DNA from: a virus
Virus record (IMG/VR): IMGVR_UViG_3300036851_000176
Location: 62,001-126,000 of that record
Length of the DNA stretch: 64,000 bases
Reading direction: 5' to 3' (one strand)
Shown: piece after piece, positions 42,734 to 49,296 of the stretch
Layout of the letters: each line of letters starts with the position of its first letter
Numbering within the stretch: the first letter of the stretch is position 1
Notes under the pieces: model-generated
The model's database searches: none
Told to the model about the DNA's origin: nothing
The model's input: only the letters and a program-made list of their open reading frames with translations
Position numbers and translations under genes: made by a program

Positions 42734-42808
42734 AGAGGCCCTAGGAGGATTCGAACCCCCGACTCACGCGGTAGAAACGCGCAGCTCTGTCCCCTGAGCT
42801 ACAGGGCC
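42734..42808 (-). tRNA. tRNA-Arg (TCT)
   Basis: Acceptor AGGCCCT/AGGGCCT; loop TTTCTAC. Confidence 0.92.
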
Positions 42809-42893
42809 TTGGTAGTCATTACACGTACGATGTATCTGTCAGGCGCTAGTCTCCCTTGACCACTCCTGCCTCTCGTCCGCTGGTACCCGCTCG

Positions 42894-42930
42894 CGAGCGC
42901 ACGCCGGAATCGAACCGGCCGTCTCCTGAA
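42894..42930 (-). pseudogene. tRNA 3' fragment (T-arm and acceptor strand only)
   Basis: CCGG-TTCGATT-CCGG T-arm followed by CGTGCGC, but no 5' half or anticodon arm: tRNA-Lys ends 2 nt away. A remnant of a deleted tRNA. Confidence 0.6.
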
Positions 42931-42931
42931 G

Positions 42932-43003
42932 TGGATCCCCGAGGACTCGAACCCCGATCTCATGGCTTAAAAGGCCAGACTCTGCCTGTTGAGTTAGAGA
43001 TCC
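42932..43003 (-). tRNA. tRNA-Lys (TTT)
   Basis: Acceptor GGATCTC/GGGATCC; loop CTTTTAA. Confidence 0.92.
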
Positions 43004-43044
43004 ATGTGCCGCAATTGGAAGGGGATGCGGCCAACCGTCTTCGA

Positions 43045-43119
43045 GTGGACCGGCCGAGATTCGAACTCGGATCGCACGCGGTGCAAGCGCGGCAGGTTCC
43101 CATTACGCCCACCAGCCCA
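43045..43119 (-). tRNA. tRNA-Ala (TGC)
   Basis: Acceptor TGGGCTG/CGGTCCA (with G-U pairs); loop CTTGCAC. Confidence 0.85.
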
Positions 43120-43129
43120 GGTGTTGCTA

Positions 43130-43204
43130 TCGGCCGAGGAGGATTCGAACCTCCGACTGACACGGGTTCGAAGCCCGCCGCTCTGTCCACTGAGCTACCA
43201 GCCG
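43130..43204 (-). tRNA. tRNA-Arg (TCG)
   Basis: Acceptor CGGCTGG/TCGGCCG; loop CTTCGAA. Confidence 0.9.
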
Positions 43205-43212
43205 TTATGTAG

Positions 43213-43285
43213 TGCGGCGAGCAAGAGTCGAACTTGCGTCCTCCGGGTTCGCAACCCGGCGCTCTGTCCTCTGAGCTATCGTCGC
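43213..43285 (-). tRNA. tRNA-Arg (GCG)
   Basis: Acceptor GCGACGA/TCGCCGC with one A-C mismatch; loop TTGCGAA. A G34 Arg anticodon is unusual because bacteria mostly use ACG (inosine). Confidence 0.88.
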
Positions 43286-43334
43286 GCGTGTCATGCAATA
43301 CACGTTTTTCATGTACAACGTGACAGTCTTGCAG

Positions 43335-43407
43335 TGGCGCCCCGAGGACTTGCACCCCGTTCGCGCGGCTTAAGAGGCCGGACTCTGGCTCGTTGAGTTA
43401 GAGCGCC
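43335..43407 (-). tRNA. tRNA-Lys (CTT)
   Basis: Acceptor GGCGCTC/GGGCGCC; loop CTCTTAA. T-loop TGCAAGT. Confidence 0.9.
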
Positions 43408-43414
43408 ATATGTA

Positions 43415-43487
43415 GTAGGCATCCAGAGACTTGAACTCCGATCTCCTGGGTGTAGGCCAGGTGTCCTCCCATTGGACGAGACGCCTA
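43415..43487 (-). tRNA. tRNA-Val (TAC)
   Basis: Acceptor TAGGCGT/ATGCCTA; stem CCTGG/CCAGG with loop CCTACAC: C33 instead of U33. Confidence 0.85.
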
Positions 43488-43498
43488 TGTTGTTTCGA

Positions 43499-43573
43499 GT
43501 GGACCGGGGAGCGATCGAATCTCCCGCCTCTCCTTTATCAGAGGAGCGCTCTGCCGTCTGAGCTACCAGTCCA
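43499..43573 (-). tRNA. tRNA-Ile (GAT)
   Basis: Acceptor TGGACTG/CGGTCCA; stem CTCCT/AGGAG with loop CTGATAA. Confidence 0.92.
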
Positions 43574-43593
43574 TGTTCCGTGCTGGACTGCGG

Positions 43594-43689
43594 CTATGCG
43601 ACGGTAATGCGCGTCGCGGCCAGCACGGTGCGGACGACGGTTCTCGTCGTTCGCTTGAGTTTCCTCTGTGCTGTCCGCGTGAAGTTCAT
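43594..43689 (-). CDS. 31-aa basic peptide in the tRNA array
   Basis: MNFTRTAQRKLKRTTRTVVR then TVLAATRITVA, very basic. ATG 43689 is 7 nt after TAAGGT with a TTGACT -35 at 16 nt: a complete leaderless promoter. Its transcript would run into tRNA-Ile and later tRNAs. Peptide may be real or just the lead-in. Confidence 0.5.
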   Translation of the reverse strand: MNFTRTAQRKLKRTTRTVVRTVLAATRITVA

Positions 43690-43696
43690 GATCGTG

Positions 43697-43724
43697 ACCT
43701 TAGCAGGTTTCGAGAAAAAGTCAA
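43697..43724 (-). promoter_or_regulatory. promoter, leaderless class
   Basis: TTGACT (43719-43724), 16-nt spacer, TAAGGT (43697-43702), 7 nt before ATG 43689. Also serves tRNA-Ile and downstream. Confidence 0.75.
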
Positions 43725-43725
43725 G

Positions 43726-43798
43726 AGCCACCGATCGGATTTGAACCGATCCTACAACGTTGGCAACGTTGCGTGCTACCGCTAGACACTACGGTGGC
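43726..43798 (-). tRNA. tRNA-Gly (GCC)
   Basis: Acceptor GCCACCG/CGGTGGC; stem CAACG/CGTTG with loop TTGCCAA. Confidence 0.92.
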
Positions 43799-43802
43799 AA
43801 AT

Positions 43803-43897
43803 GGAGAGCCTAGGTCCTCAGTTATTCCCCGCCGGGGAGGACTCCACGGCATCACTCCTAAGAGTGGCGGGCCAGATGTCTCCGATGTCAACTCTCC
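43803..43897 (-). ncRNA. tRNA-like folded RNA, uncertain
   Basis: GGAGAG/CTCTCC ends enclose CACTC-TTAG-GAGTG and a nested GTCCTC/GAGGAC hairpin over a CCCCGGCGGGG. No T-arm. Occupies the gap between two tRNA-Gly genes. Confidence 0.3.
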
Positions 43898-43927
43898 TGG
43901 GAGACCCACGGTCTTTGGTTTTTCCAG

Positions 43928-44001
43928 AGCGCCTGCTCGGATTCGAACCGAGACTGCCAGCTTGGAAGGCTGGCGTGCTGACCGTTAAACACTACGGGCG
44001 C
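43928..44001 (-). tRNA. tRNA-Gly (TCC)
   Basis: Acceptor GCGCCCG/CAGGCGC (one C-A mismatch); stem CCAGC/GCTGG with loop CTTCCAA. Confidence 0.9.
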
Positions 44002-44029
44002 GTGCTTGCCATGGTACCTGAAACGAGAG

Positions 44030-44101
44030 CGGGTCTACGGAGGATCGAACTCCGATCTGTGCCTCGACAGGGCACCGTCCTAGCCATTGAACGACAGACC
44101 C
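44030..44101 (-). tRNA. tRNA-Asp (GTC)
   Basis: Acceptor GGGTCTG/TAGACCC; stem GTGCC/GGCAC with loop CTGTCGA. Confidence 0.92.
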
Positions 44102-44194
44102 AAGGATGAGGAGTGAGCGGTGCAAATCGACCACCCTCATCAGCAACTCCTGTCCGGATGCATCCCCGGCTCAGGTCAGCAGCGTCCTACTGAG

Positions 44195-44268
44195 TGTCCC
44201 GACCGGGATTCGAACCCGGGTCGCCGCCGTGAGAGGGCGGTATCCTAGACCAACTAGACGATCAGGAC
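44195..44268 (-). tRNA. tRNA-Glu (CTC)
   Basis: Acceptor GTCCTGA/TCGGGAC; stem CCGCC/GGCGG with loop CTCTCAC. Confidence 0.92.
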
Positions 44269-44320
44269 GTATCGGGGTTCTTCATCTCCGGGCCTGAACC
44301 CGAAGCGAGTGCTACCCCAG

Positions 44321-44394
44321 TGCCACCGGCGGGATTCGAACCCGCATCGCCGAGCTTGAAAGGCTCGCATCCTAAGCCATTAGACGACGTTGGC
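44321..44394 (-). tRNA. tRNA-Glu (TTC)
   Basis: Acceptor GCCAACG/CGGTGGC with one A-G mismatch; stem CGAGC/GCTCG with loop CTTTCAA. Confidence 0.9.
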
Positions 44395-44397
44395 AAG

Positions 44398-44644
44398 TCC
44401 CCTTGCGGGGAGCGCCCAGTCCGCTTGCCCTCTACCGGGGGCCGACCGGGCAATGATTGAGGCACCTGCGGGCCGTGCCTCCCTGCGCCCTCCGGAGAAT
44501 CCATGAGGCTGCGAGCGGTGGAGAGTCGATCGCGCCTGGGATGTCAATTCGGGAGGGTCATGACTCCCTCCCGACCTGGCCGTCGCCAGGATTTCAGTGT
44601 TGCTCCGTCGAGCACCCCTCGGCCCGGACAACCGCCGGGACGGA
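44398..44644 (-). ncRNA. hairpin-dense non-coding RNA candidate
   Basis: 289-nt gap between tRNA-Glu and tRNA-Met without ORF. It holds a series of perfect stems: TCCCC/GGGGA (44398-44411), TTGCCC/GGGCAA (44425-44453), GAGGCAC/GTGCCTC (44459-44481), TCGGGAGGG/CCCTCCCGA (44549-44574), CCTGGC/GCCAGG (44575-44590) and TCCGTC/GACGGA enclosing CCCGG/CCGGG (44604-44644). Function unknown. Confidence 0.5.
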
Positions 44645-44683
44645 AACGCGAGAGGCCACTGTCTCCGGGTTTCCCCTTCGAGT

Positions 44684-44754
44684 AGCGGGTACGGGAGTCG
44701 AACCCGCTGTCTTCGGCTTATGAGGCCGCTGTGGAAGCCGTTTCACTCCCCCGC
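44684..44754 (-). tRNA. tRNA with CAT anticodon (Met)
   Basis: Acceptor GCGGGGG/TACCCGC (one mismatch); stem GCGGC/GCCGA with loop CTCATAA. Lacks initiator features, so elongator Met; lysidine-modified Ile cannot be excluded. First tRNA after the promoter. Confidence 0.85.
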
Positions 44755-44761
44755 TCGTCGG

Positions 44762-44789
44762 AGTATACATGCCGGAGATGGCATGTCAA
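44762..44789 (-). promoter_or_regulatory. promoter of the tRNA array head with operator
   Basis: TTGACA (44784-44789), 16-nt spacer, TATACT (44762-44767). A perfect inverted repeat ACATGCC-N6-GGCATGT (44767-44786) fills the spacer, a repressor-type site. Confidence 0.8.
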
Positions 44790-44793
44790 GGGC

Positions 44794-45162
44794 TTACTTG
44801 CAGTTCTGTGGATCGACCGCCTGGACGTTCTCCGGCTTCACGACTCCGTTGGGGATCTGAAACAGGAAGTCTCCACAGGCCGACTGACTTCCGTCTGCGT
44901 TCGACACGACGGCCAGGCACTCGAAGCGAATGGAGTTCTTGGGATCCTGAGCACACTTCACGATGCGCGCGATCTGGATTCCTTCGGCTGCCTCGGCCTT
45001 GTTGAAGTCTCGCTTCAGCGCGATCCCGGCTTTCTGCGTCACCGTCAGGGGTTTCGGCTTGGGCTTCGAGTCACCGCCCGTCGTCAAGACGATCGCGGCA
45101 ACAACGGCAGCTACTACGACCACGGCGAGTACGGCGTAACTGACGATCTGGTTGCGCTTCAT
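44794..45162 (-). CDS. single-pass membrane protein, 122 aa
   Basis: N-terminal helix (IVSYAVLAVVVVAAVVAAIV), then an extracytoplasmic part with four cysteines (KCAQ, ECLA, ACGD, NCK). AAAGGA precedes ATG 45162. Last gene of the ExbB/ExbD-like module. Confidence 0.7.
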   Translation of the reverse strand: MKRNQIVSYAVLAVVVVAAVVAAIVLTTGGDSKPKPKPLTVTQKAGIALKRDFNKAEAAEGIQIARIVKCAQDPKNSIRFECLAVVSNADGSQSACGDFLFQIPNGVVKPENVQAVDPQNCK

Positions 45163-45668
45163 GGCTTTCCTTTCTCTTGAGGGATAGGTGGCGGCAATGC
45201 GTAAAAGACGAACTTACCGGGCTTGTTCGACCGTCCCGATCTATGAACCGCTACCGGAGCGGCTCCTTGTTGCCGACTCTGCGTGGTTGCTTCGACACAC
45301 TGCTTATGCAAGTCACGGTCGTACGGCAATTTGTACCCTCGCGGCTCGTCCGGGATCGACGAATACCCAAACGGACTTGCGTAATGCTTCTGCGGAATGA
45401 GCCAGAGATAGATCGCTCCGGTGCTGGGATCGGATTGGTCCTGTGGTTCGACGACATGACAACCCGCGAAAATGCTCTTCCTTGGCGGCTCGTTCGGAGT
45501 CGGCCATCCCGTGCCAGTGACTCTATAGTGGATCACAGTGAAATTGAGGCCGACGACGACCAGGATGGCGGCAAGTTTCAGCCCCCAGTACCCCCATCCC
45601 TTTGCACAAATCGCCCAGAGCAGAATCGCGTCTAGGATCGTCAGGGAGAGAAAGAGGCTAGAGATCAC
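45159..45668 (-). CDS. two-pass membrane protein, 169 aa
   Basis: Two hydrophobic helices (LFLSLTILDAILLWAICAKG and LKLAAILVVVGLNFTVI) followed by a soluble domain with CHVVEPQ and CVEATT. Overlaps the ExbD-like gene and the next by 4 nt. Unknown partner of the channel-like proteins. Confidence 0.7.
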   Translation of the reverse strand: MISSLFLSLTILDAILLWAICAKGWGYWGLKLAAILVVVGLNFTVIHYRVTGTGWPTPNEPPRKSIFAGCHVVEPQDQSDPSTGAIYLWLIPQKHYASPFGYSSIPDEPRGYKLPYDRDLHKQCVEATTQSRQQGAAPVAVHRSGRSNKPGKFVFYALPPPIPQEKGKP

Positions 45669-46321
45669 GGGGCGCCCCCGCCGTAGTAGTCAGGAGCGCG
45701 CGTACCGTTTCCGCCGGAGGAGTCATAAGACACTCCTGCACTTGGATCAGCGGAGTAAACGACGTTCTTGGGAAGTTCGTTGTGTCCCGTCATTCTCCCC
45801 TTGGCATCGAGAGTGAAACGGAAAGGAGTCAGCGCCTGTCCCTCTCGGACAAGGACTACGTTGCGAGAGATCAGAGACTTGTCGTTGCCACGCAATCGCC
45901 ACAGTTCGACATGTACCTTGATGCTTCCTCGATCACTCTTCATGTAGAGATGAACGTTGACCGAATACTCACCCACGACCGCTCCCCTGATGACGACTCG
46001 TTCTCCGTTCTGAACCACCCTGACGGATCCTTCGGTCTCGGACGCTGCGGTTCCGAGGTCGTCGTGCTCAAGGTGCATGAGACCGACGCTGTCGGAACCG
46101 AAGTAAACGACGTTTCCTTCGGGATCCTCGACGTAAAGATCCACGTCATCATTCGATCCGTCCTTCCATGAGATCGTGACCGCGTACACACCCAGCGTGT
46201 CCACGGCCGTCGTCTTCTTGGGTGGCGGCTGAAGAAGAACGAGGATGATGAGAAGGAGACAGAACAGCGTATCGATCGCTGCCCATGCGACCGCCGCCCT
46301 AGCGCTGTCGCGGTGTGGCAT
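45665..46321 (-). CDS. ExbD/TolR-like membrane protein with extracytoplasmic DUF2135-like domain
   Basis: 218 aa from ATG 46321. Short cytoplasmic end, one membrane helix (AAIDTLFCLLLIILVLLQPP), then VTISWKDGSNDDVDLYVEDP, EGNVVYFGSDSVGLMHLEHD. The single-helix topology after an ExbB/MotA-like gene is that of ExbD/TolR; the D-V-D-L-x-V-x-D-P-x-G motif resembles DUF2135-type beta domains. Conserved Asp in the helix is present (AIDTLF). Confidence 0.6.
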   Translation of the reverse strand: MPHRDSARAAVAWAAIDTLFCLLLIILVLLQPPPKKTTAVDTLGVYAVTISWKDGSNDDVDLYVEDPEGNVVYFGSDSVGLMHLEHDDLGTAASETEGSVRVVQNGERVVIRGAVVGEYSVNVHLYMKSDRGSIKVHVELWRLRGNDKSLISRNVVLVREGQALTPFRFTLDAKGRMTGHNELPKNVVYSADPSAGVSYDSSGGNGTRAPDYYGGGAP

Positions 46322-46733
46322 GATCTTTGAGGGGAAGCTGAAGCAACACGAGCACGACCGCGCAAGAGATTCCCACGAACGTCGCAAGCAATCCGCTTGA
46401 AGCGCCCGCGACCTTCTGCTGGAAATTCGTCACGTCACTCGAATCGCTGCTGAGCGCCATGAGGAATCCAGCGACCGTCCCGAGCATCGCCACCATCGGG
46501 CAGAGACCGATCGCCTCAGAGAGATGATGCTTCTCGTCCTTCTGCTCGTCCCATGCCAACTTCCCCGCGTATGCGCTAGCAACAGCGAACACACTGAAAA
46601 CAGCGCCAATCGCCAGTTTGGCCGGAGTGGGGATGCTGCCCGAATAGGAAATGTCTGCTGTGACAAGGCTTGCTACGAAGAGCACGTTGATCAGTGCCCA
46701 ACGGAGGAAGAGTTTCCTGTCACGAACCCTCAT
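46299..46733 (-). CDS. MotA/TolQ/ExbB-type proton channel-like protein
   Basis: 144 aa, three to four membrane helices: WALINVLFVASLVTADISYS, AIGAVFSVFAVASAYAG, and AMLGTVAGFLMALSSDSSD followed by LLATFVGISCAVVLVLLQ, the paired helices of the ExbB/MotA fold. Would form a proton-driven stator with the ExbD-like protein. Starts at ATG 46733, 6 nt after TAAGGT. Confidence 0.65.
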   Translation of the reverse strand: MRVRDRKLFLRWALINVLFVASLVTADISYSGSIPTPAKLAIGAVFSVFAVASAYAGKLAWDEQKDEKHHLSEAIGLCPMVAMLGTVAGFLMALSSDSSDVTNFQQKVAGASSGLLATFVGISCAVVLVLLQLPLKDHATPRQR

Positions 46734-46739
46734 TTACTC

Positions 46740-46767
46740 ACCTTACCAGAATGACCCGACTAGTCAA
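46740..46767 (-). promoter_or_regulatory. promoter of the ExbB/ExbD-like operon, leaderless class
   Basis: TTGACT (46762-46767), 16-nt spacer, TAAGGT (46740-46745), 6 nt before ATG 46733. The -35 overlaps the end of the LuxR-type gene. Confidence 0.75.
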
Positions 46768-47050
46768 TTTTCGGAAGCATCGACTGCGGTTGGGAGATTC
46801 CTTTCTCGTCAACGGGCGTAATCAAGCCGTTCTGACAGGCCAGGAGAACGGCCTGGGCCAGATTCCGCGCTCCGAGTCGATCCTTAAGATCGCGGGTCAC
46901 TCGATTGATCTCGCTGAGCGAGAGATACTCCTCCTTGGCGATTTCCTTCAACTTCACCCCTGACGCTGTGCGCGCGAGGATGCGAGTTTGAAGGACCGTC
47001 AACGTAGGCTTTCGAACAGCTCGATCCACTGTGGTGCGATCAGGCGCCAT
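46760..47050 (-). CDS. LuxR/GerE-type HTH regulator
   Basis: 96 aa. TVLQTRILARTASGVKLKEI, then LSEINRVTRDLKDRLGARNL: a full GerE-type DNA-binding domain with no receiver. Start ATG 47050 with AAAGGAG; lies inside the 3' end of the glycosyltransferase gene (51-nt overlap). Confidence 0.85.
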   Translation of the reverse strand: MAPDRTTVDRAVRKPTLTVLQTRILARTASGVKLKEIAKEEYLSLSEINRVTRDLKDRLGARNLAQAVLLACQNGLITPVDEKGISQPQSMLPKID

Positions 47051-48090
47051 TGTCTCCTTTCTGCGAATGATCTGCCCGCCGTCGCGAGAGCCATGTATGT
47101 GTCGCGATCTTCCAGCACGTCCGTAAGCGCTCCAAGATAGTCGTCGTCTCGGAATGGAAGTGGAACGATTACCGCCGCTTCCGAAAACTCTTCTTCAAGA
47201 CAATCGCAGTTCGTTGTAACTACCGGCTTGCCCGCTGCCATGGCTTCGATGACTGTAATGCATCCAGTCTCGGTCGGAGACATAGTGTCACACGGATACG
47301 CAAGAGCGCTGCTCTGTCGATGCAAACGTGCGATCTCTGACTGTGGGAGACGACCAACATCCTCGACTCCATCTTGTCGAAGTCGGTGCCCGATCTCGAC
47401 AGCCATTGCTCCTCCCTGCGAGTGTCCCCAGATATTCGCCGCGACCCAATTGGACACTCCATACGCCACCTTCAATTCCGCTCCCGGCCAGCGCTCTCTG
47501 ACCTTGGGCCAGATACGCAGGAGATGGATCAGTCCACGATCGGGACTTGACGTATAGACGAAGCGCTTTTTGCGAGGCAACGTCAGGGTCTTGGGCCAAG
47601 GGAAGTGCTCCAGATCGACCCCGTTCGGAAGGACATAAAACGGACCGTCATTTCCCTCGTGAGCCAAGAAGTCAACATGCCACTGACTGAGTCCGATGAT
47701 GCCCGTTGCGAACTCCTGCGCGGCCTCTTTCCGCATGCCGGGAAGGTGCGCGCATTGCATCTCTACGAGACGGATGGGGTTTCTCTCGACAACGCGAGGG
47801 TCGGCAAATACGTCCGGGCATTCCCACGCGACGCAAGAGTCGTACTCGAACGTAGCCATACAGGTCATCGCCAATTTGTACGGCACGAACTCGAAGAACC
47901 CGCCGCTATCGTCGTAGACACGAGAAGGGGTCGTGGTAGGAACGAAATTTGTGACCTCGTGCCCTAGTTTCGCCCACTCCCGGGAAAGACGAATTAGGGC
48001 ACCTTCGCGACCGCCGACTCCGCGTTCGAGCGTCTCGTTGTTGATCTCTCCCCAGGCGTCAGATCCAGAGAGTGCCTGCGCGATCTTCAT
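46999..48090 (-). CDS. GT4-type glycosyltransferase
   Basis: 363 aa. Nucleotide-sugar binding region with GSDAWGEINNETLERGVGGR at the N-terminus and E-x7-E-like PTETGCITVIEAMAAGKPVV, typical of GT-B glycosyltransferases. May modify phage DNA or host surface sugars. ATGA overlap with the 52-aa gene. Confidence 0.85.
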   Translation of the reverse strand: MKIAQALSGSDAWGEINNETLERGVGGREGALIRLSREWAKLGHEVTNFVPTTTPSRVYDDSGGFFEFVPYKLAMTCMATFEYDSCVAWECPDVFADPRVVERNPIRLVEMQCAHLPGMRKEAAQEFATGIIGLSQWHVDFLAHEGNDGPFYVLPNGVDLEHFPWPKTLTLPRKKRFVYTSSPDRGLIHLLRIWPKVRERWPGAELKVAYGVSNWVAANIWGHSQGGAMAVEIGHRLRQDGVEDVGRLPQSEIARLHRQSSALAYPCDTMSPTETGCITVIEAMAAGKPVVTTNCDCLEEEFSEAAVIVPLPFRDDDYLGALTDVLEDRDTYMALATAGRSFAERRQWRLIAPQWIELFESLR

Positions 48091-48245
48091 CCGACGAGTC
48101 GAACCTTCCTCTTGCCGATGACGGTTTCGTGCAGGACATTCTGGCTAGTGAGCGGAGTCCGCACATTCGCGTAGTAGCAGAGCAACGTGAATGGACCTAC
48201 CTGGCGCGTCCACCACGTTCTCTTGGTCGTCTTGAGTCGCTCCAT
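48087..48245 (-). CDS. small protein, 52 aa
   Basis: ATG 48245 overlaps the upstream TGA; MERLKTTKRTWWTRQVGPFT. Basic. Fits exactly between the 126-aa basic gene and the glycosyltransferase. Confidence 0.55.
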   Translation of the reverse strand: MERLKTTKRTWWTRQVGPFTLLCYYANVRTPLTSQNVLHETVIGKRKVRLVG

Positions 48246-48625
48246 CACGCCGCTCTCCGGTTGTTGATCTTCTGGCGTCGGCGACGAGCCTGCGCCGCGA
48301 TCTGCTGGTTTCTGCGACGAGAGGCACGCGCTCTCTTGTTCTTTGCCCGTCTTCGTTGTCTCTCTGCTTCCGGAGTTGACGCACGACGAGCGCTGCGAAG
48401 CAAGGCCGCGAACTCTGGCGAGTACCCGATTGCTGCGTTGAGAAGTTCGAGAGGGATCTTGTCTCCTGGCTCGACCTGGGCCAGCGGGCCTCTGGCCTCT
48501 TGCTCCTTCCGCACCTCTTTGGCGCGAGAGATGATATCGAACGCCTTGCTGCCCATCACGCGATCGAGGAACGACTTCTCGTTCTCTTTCGGATCGCGCT
48601 CCCAGAATGGTCTGCCGTCGCTCAT
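48245..48625 (-). CDS. basic C-terminal protein, 126 aa
   Basis: Acidic/helical N-terminus (MSDGRPFWERDPKENEKSFL), then a lysine/arginine-rich tail (RRRAKNKRARASRRRNQQ). Possibly nucleic-acid binding. Unknown. Confidence 0.65.
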   Translation of the reverse strand: MSDGRPFWERDPKENEKSFLDRVMGSKAFDIISRAKEVRKEQEARGPLAQVEPGDKIPLELLNAAIGYSPEFAALLRSARRASTPEAERQRRRAKNKRARASRRRNQQIAAQARRRRQKINNRRAA

Positions 48626-49083
48626 GCTACTTGCTCCTTCGCGAGTAGGGTTTGTTCTCCCGCTAGTTTATCAGCCTTTTCGTTGTGCTCGACGTGATGA
48701 GCCTTCGCGGGGTCGTCGTTCTTCTTGTGGCCGCGAACGTGGATGAACGCCACCGACTTGTGACGATCGGCGGCTTCAATGAGTTCTTTCCACAGGTCCT
48801 GGTTCTTGACGTGACTCGGCCACCCGTTCGGGATCCAAAGACGTTGCATCCACTGGGTGTATCCGAGGACGACGTACTGTGCGTCTGAAACTACGGTAAC
48901 GATCGATCCCTCCGGAAGTGCATTAAGACCACCGATGACGGCAGTCAACTCCATGCGCCCGTTCTTCGTTTCGGTCTCGTAACCGACCGAAGTCAAGGAG
49001 TCATCTTCGATGCACACAGACGCCCAACCGCCGGGACCTCCCGGTTTCGGGCACGAGCCATCCGTGTAGATCGTGAAGCGCAA
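48622..49083 (-). CDS. rnhA: ribonuclease HI
   Basis: 153 aa. Catalytic D8 (YTDGSC), E45 (MELTAV), D67 (SDAQYV) and the C-terminal NEKADKLAG. Cleaves RNA in RNA-DNA hybrids, removing primers. TTG start at 49083; there is no ATG nearby. Confidence 0.92.
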   Translation of the reverse strand: MRFTIYTDGSCPKPGGPGGWASVCIEDDSLTSVGYETETKNGRMELTAVIGGLNALPEGSIVTVVSDAQYVVLGYTQWMQRLWIPNGWPSHVKNQDLWKELIEAADRHKSVAFIHVRGHKKNDDPAKAHHVEHNEKADKLAGEQTLLAKEQVA

Positions 49084-49086
49084 CGC

Positions 49087-49296
49087 TTACGCGGTTTTCT
49101 TCGGACGACCGCGAGGCTTGGCCTTCACGCCAGCTGCCTTGCATGCTGCGCGCCACGAACCAAACTCACGCTCGGCCGCGCCTCGGAGTCCGCCCCCGAC
49201 CGTCTTGTAGCCGACGAAACCGTTCTCGTCAGCCTCGGCCTTGAGCGCCTCCTTGATGCGGTCCTTCGTCCACTCCTTCGGTCTTCCCCTAGCCAT
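49087..49296 (-). CDS. DNA-binding protein with homing-endonuclease-associated repeat
   Basis: 69 aa. EREFGSWRAACKAAGVKAKP is the same FGSW...AG repeat as in the 12693 gene; basic ends (RGRPK). No nuclease motif. Preceded by the phosphatase gene and overlapping it. Confidence 0.65.
   Translation of the reverse strand: MARGRPKEWTKDRIKEALKAEADENGFVGYKTVGGGLRGAAEREFGSWRAACKAAGVKAKPRGRPKKTA

Noticed and set aside
42894-42930. tRNA 3' end as a phage attachment site
   Set aside because: No integrase or excisionase gene nearby; simpler as a decayed tRNA.
44380-44631. 83-codon minus-strand ORF
   Set aside because: Overlaps the hairpin-dense region, no ribosome site, arginine/serine-rich shadow-like composition.
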